Below are positions 61,819 through 64,000 of a stretch of 64,000 nt of DNA, piece after piece (position 1 is the first letter of the stretch; each line of letters begins with the position of its first letter). The translations under genes and the position numbers were made by a program. Where the stretch lies: contig NZ_JADKYX010000022.1 in the NCBI RefSeq assembly GCF_016093545.1, forward strand, positions 62,001-126,000. The letters are read 5' to 3'. The DNA comes from Massilia rhizosphaerae (GTDB lineage: Bacteria; Pseudomonadota; Gammaproteobacteria; Burkholderiales; Burkholderiaceae_D). The notes under the pieces were generated by a model. It was not told where the DNA came from, searched no databases, and saw only the letters and a program-made list of their open reading frames with translations.

Positions 61819-62382
61819 ATGGCGGCCACCGAACACACGCCGCACGACGTCGCCGCCGCGGCGGAAACGCGCTGGGCGTGGATCGTGGGCGGCATCACGG
61901 TCTTCCTCGTCGCGATGATGGCCTATATGAGCCTGCACTGGGCCGCGATGCCGCCCGTGCGCATGGAAACCATCGACCCGGCCACGCTGCACATCGCGGG
62001 CGAATTCGTCGAGACGAACCTGGGGTCCGTCGCCGAGCCGGACGGCTCCGTCACGGTGCGCGTGCTGGCCAACCAGTATTCGTTCACGCCGCAGTGCATC
62101 GTCGTCCCCGCGAACACGCCGCTGCATTTCCGCGCCACGGCGGCGGACGTCGTGCACGGCTTCTCCGTCAGCCACAGCAACGTGAACATGATGCTGATCC
62201 CCGGCTACATCTCGAATTTCCGGGCGCGGTTCGACGCGCCCGGCGAACACGTGATGCCCTGCCACGAATTCTGCGGCAACGGCCACGCCGCGATGTGGGC
62301 CCACGTGCAGGTCATCCCGCGCGACGAATTCATGCAGCGCGCGCAAGCGCAGCCAGGAAGGAGGTTGAGCTGTGTTCAGTAA
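61819..62382 (+). CDS. ba3-type cytochrome c oxidase subunit II (CuA)
   Basis: A 187-aa protein with one membrane helix (about 18-40) and a periplasmic CuA domain. The ligand loop CHEFCGNGHAAMW plus the earlier His in DVVHGFSVSHSNVN supplies the two Cys, two His, Glu carbonyl and Met of CuA. The short, single-helix form is typical of B-family oxidases. It accepts electrons from cytochrome c and overlaps subunit I by 11 nt. Confidence 0.92.
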   Translation: MAATEHTPHDVAAAAETRWAWIVGGITVFLVAMMAYMSLHWAAMPPVRMETIDPATLHIAGEFVETNLGSVAEPDGSVTVRVLANQYSFTPQCIVVPANTPLHFRATAADVVHGFSVSHSNVNMMLIPGYISNFRARFDAPGEHVMPCHEFCGNGHAAMWAHVQVIPRDEFMQRAQAQPGRRLSCVQ

Positions 62383-64000
62383 AGCATCGCGCCAACTGGT
62401 GCTGGCCCATTTCTGGGTTGCGTTCGCCGCCTTCTTCGTCGCCCTGCTGCTGGGCGAATGGCAGATGGTCGTCCGCAGCCCGCTGCGCGACTGGATCGCC
62501 AACCCCGAGCTGTACTACCGCTCCGTCACCGCGCACGGCTCCGCGATGGGCTATGTGTTCCCGACGCTGGTCGCGATGGGCTTCGGCTACGCCATCGTCG
62601 AACTGGCGCTGAAGCAGCCGCTCGCCGGCCAGCGCTGGGCCTGGGCCGGCTTCTTCCTCGTCGTCGCCGGCACCGTCGTCGCGATGATTCCCGTCGCGCT
62701 GGGCAAGGCCTCCGTCCTGTACACGTTTTATCCGCCGCTGATCGCCAACGCCGCCTACTACATCGGCATCGTGCTGGTGGTCGTCGGCTCGTGGGTCTGG
62801 GTCGCGCTGATGTCCGTGAACCTGCGCGTGTGGAAGAAGGCGCACCCGGGCGAGGCGGTGCCGCTGCCGATGTTCGCCAACCTGGCCGGCGCCTACCTGT
62901 GGGCGTGGACGTCCGTCGGCGCCGCCGTCGAGATCCTGTTCCTGATCCTGCCCGTGGCCCTCGGCTTCAAGTCGACGATCGACGCGGGCCTCGCGCGCGT
63001 GTTCTTTTCGTGGACGCTGCACGCGATCGTCTACTTCTGGCTGATGCCGGCCTATATCGCGTTCTACACGCTCGTGCCACGCGCCATCGGCGGCCGCCTG
63101 TACAGCGACGTGATGGGCCGCATCTCCTTCGTCCTGTTCCTCGTGTTCTCGATGCCGATCGGCGTGCACCACCTGTTCCAGGACCCGCAGGTGGGCTCCG
63201 GCGTGAAATTCCTGCATGCCGTGTTCACGGCGATGGTCACGGTGCCGACCTTGCTCACCGTGTTCACGATCACGGCGTCGGTCGAGATCGCGGGACGCCT
63301 GCGCGGCGGCACGGGCGCCCTCGGCTGGATCAAGGCCCTGCCCTGGCACAATCCGATGATGCTCGCGGTCGCGTTCTCGTTCATCCTGCTCGGCTTCGGC
63401 GGCGCGGGCGGCATCATCAACATGAGCTACCAGCTCGACTTCGCCGTGCACAACACGCAGTGGATCACGGGCCACTTCCACCTCATCTTCGCGGGCGCCA
63501 TCGTCATCATGTACTTCGCCCTCGCCTACGACCTGTGGCCGCACCTGACCGGACGTGCGCTCGTCCAGGACCGCATGATGAAGGCCCAGCTGTGGCTGTG
63601 GTTCGTCGGCATGATCGTCCTGACGTTCCCGTGGCACGTCGTCGGCGTCATGGGCATGCCGCGCCGCATGGCCTATTTCGACTACACGAATCCCGAGATC
63701 GCGCCGCAGGCCGTCACCGTCATCCTCAGCGCCATCGGCGGCCTGCTGCTCGTGGTGTCCGGCGTGCTGTTCCTGCTCGTGCTGCTGCGCGGCCACCGCG
63801 CCGCCATCGTCGAGCTGCCCGAGTTCCGTTTCAGCCAGCCCGTGCACGCGGTCGGCCGCGTGCCCGTCGCGCTGAACGGCTACGCGCTGTGGCTGGCGCT
63901 GATGATCGGCCTGTCGCTCGTCAACTACGGCTACCCGATCGCGCAACTGGCGACGTTGAAACAGACGTCCGTGCCCGCTGTCCCGGTCGGAGGCACGCCA
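62372..64000 (+). CDS. ba3-type (B-family) heme-copper oxidase subunit I (3' end outside window)
   Basis: Open for 543 codons from GTG 62372 (AAGGAGG 7 nt upstream) to the window edge. At least 12 helices are visible. Heme/copper ligands: His in TAHGSAMGYVF, His-x3-Tyr in LHAIVYFWLMPAY (cross-linked CuB His-Tyr), VHHLFQDP (two CuB His) and ITGHFHLIFAGA (heme His pair). The subunit-I features fit the B family (ba3/SoxB/CbaA type) that uses only the K proton channel. It reduces oxygen to water at the inner membrane. C-terminus missing. Confidence 0.93.
   Translation, partial: MFSKASRQLVLAHFWVAFAAFFVALLLGEWQMVVRSPLRDWIANPELYYRSVTAHGSAMGYVFPTLVAMGFGYAIVELALKQPLAGQRWAWAGFFLVVAGTVVAMIPVALGKASVLYTFYPPLIANAAYYIGIVLVVVGSWVWVALMSVNLRVWKKAHPGEAVPLPMFANLAGAYLWAWTSVGAAVEILFLILPVALGFKSTIDAGLARVFFSWTLHAIVYFWLMPAYIAFYTLVPRAIGGRLYSDVMGRISFVLFLVFSMPIGVHHLFQDPQVGSGVKFLHAVFTAMVTVPTLLTVFTITASVEIAGRLRGGTGALGWIKALPWHNPMMLAVAFSFILLGFGGAGGIINMSYQLDFAVHNTQWITGHFHLIFAGAIVIMYFALAYDLWPHLTGRALVQDRMMKAQLWLWFVGMIVLTFPWHVVGVMGMPRRMAYFDYTNPEIAPQAVTVILSAIGGLLLVVSGVLFLLVLLRGHRAAIVELPEFRFSQPVHAVGRVPVALNGYALWLALMIGLSLVNYGYPIAQLATLKQTSVPAVPVGGTP

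Overview
This window is GC-rich chromosomal DNA (roughly two-thirds G+C) with densely packed genes. Gene content suggests a soil or plant-associated betaproteobacterium of the Oxalobacteraceae, of the Massilia/Telluria/Duganella type. The evidence is TonB-linked plant polysaccharide use, many GGDEF/EAL and hybrid-kinase proteins, and short palindromic repeats carrying GTAGGGTGGGC. The genus is an inference; no rRNA or other marker gene is present. I saw no phage, insertion sequence, CRISPR array, tRNA or rRNA.

Region 1 (1-13,976, all minus strand) is an L-arabinan/L-arabinose catabolic island. From upstream to downstream it holds a GPH-type pentoside symporter, a cytosolic-type GH43 arabinofuranosidase, aldose 1-epimerase, SMP-30 lactonase, IlvD/Edd sugar-acid dehydratase, FAH-family 2-keto-3-deoxy-pentonate dehydratase, alpha-ketoglutarate semialdehyde dehydrogenase and SDR pentose dehydrogenase. 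Exported GH51 and two GH43 arabinanases follow. Together they would turn arabinan into 2-oxoglutarate without phosphorylated intermediates. A shared two-part motif (AATCAATTTTT-N8-TCGATATCGTT) lies upstream of both main transcription units.

Region 2 (13,977-16,988) has a uracil-DNA-glycosylase-like protein and a LOV-PAS-GGDEF-EAL protein that probably couples blue light to c-di-GMP.

Region 3 (17,037-25,244) is a disaccharide module: MFS permease, beta-phosphoglucomutase, GH65 phosphorylase, LacI-type repressor and a divergent TonB-dependent receptor. Four copies of a TGACATCGAT-type operator lie in it, two of them inside the first codons of the GH65 gene.

Region 4 (25,248-31,545) holds a tannase-family esterase with its MarR regulator and a perfect palindromic operator, a small outer-membrane barrel, an SPFH/prohibitin protein, an unrecognised protein and a membrane diguanylate cyclase.

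Region 5 (31,635-42,539) is for potassium. Kup points one way and an extended kdp operon the other. The latter reads: 18-aa leader, ParA-like protein without a Walker A motif, 30-aa membrane peptide, then kdpF-A-B-C-D-E.

Region 6 (42,541-59,418) is mostly signalling: a GAF-PAS-GGDEF protein, two paralogous GAF/PAS hybrid kinases, a HisN-type phosphatase, an MBL-fold hydrolase, a GlxA-type regulator, a type IV pilin-like protein, a GNAT, a PAS-only protein, an operon of NTF2-like + cupredoxin + degenerate-GGDEF/EAL proteins, and an HDOD protein.

Region 7 (59,600-64,000) encodes a di-heme cytochrome c, a tri-heme cytochrome c and a ba3-type (B-family) heme-copper oxidase, whose subunit I runs off the window.
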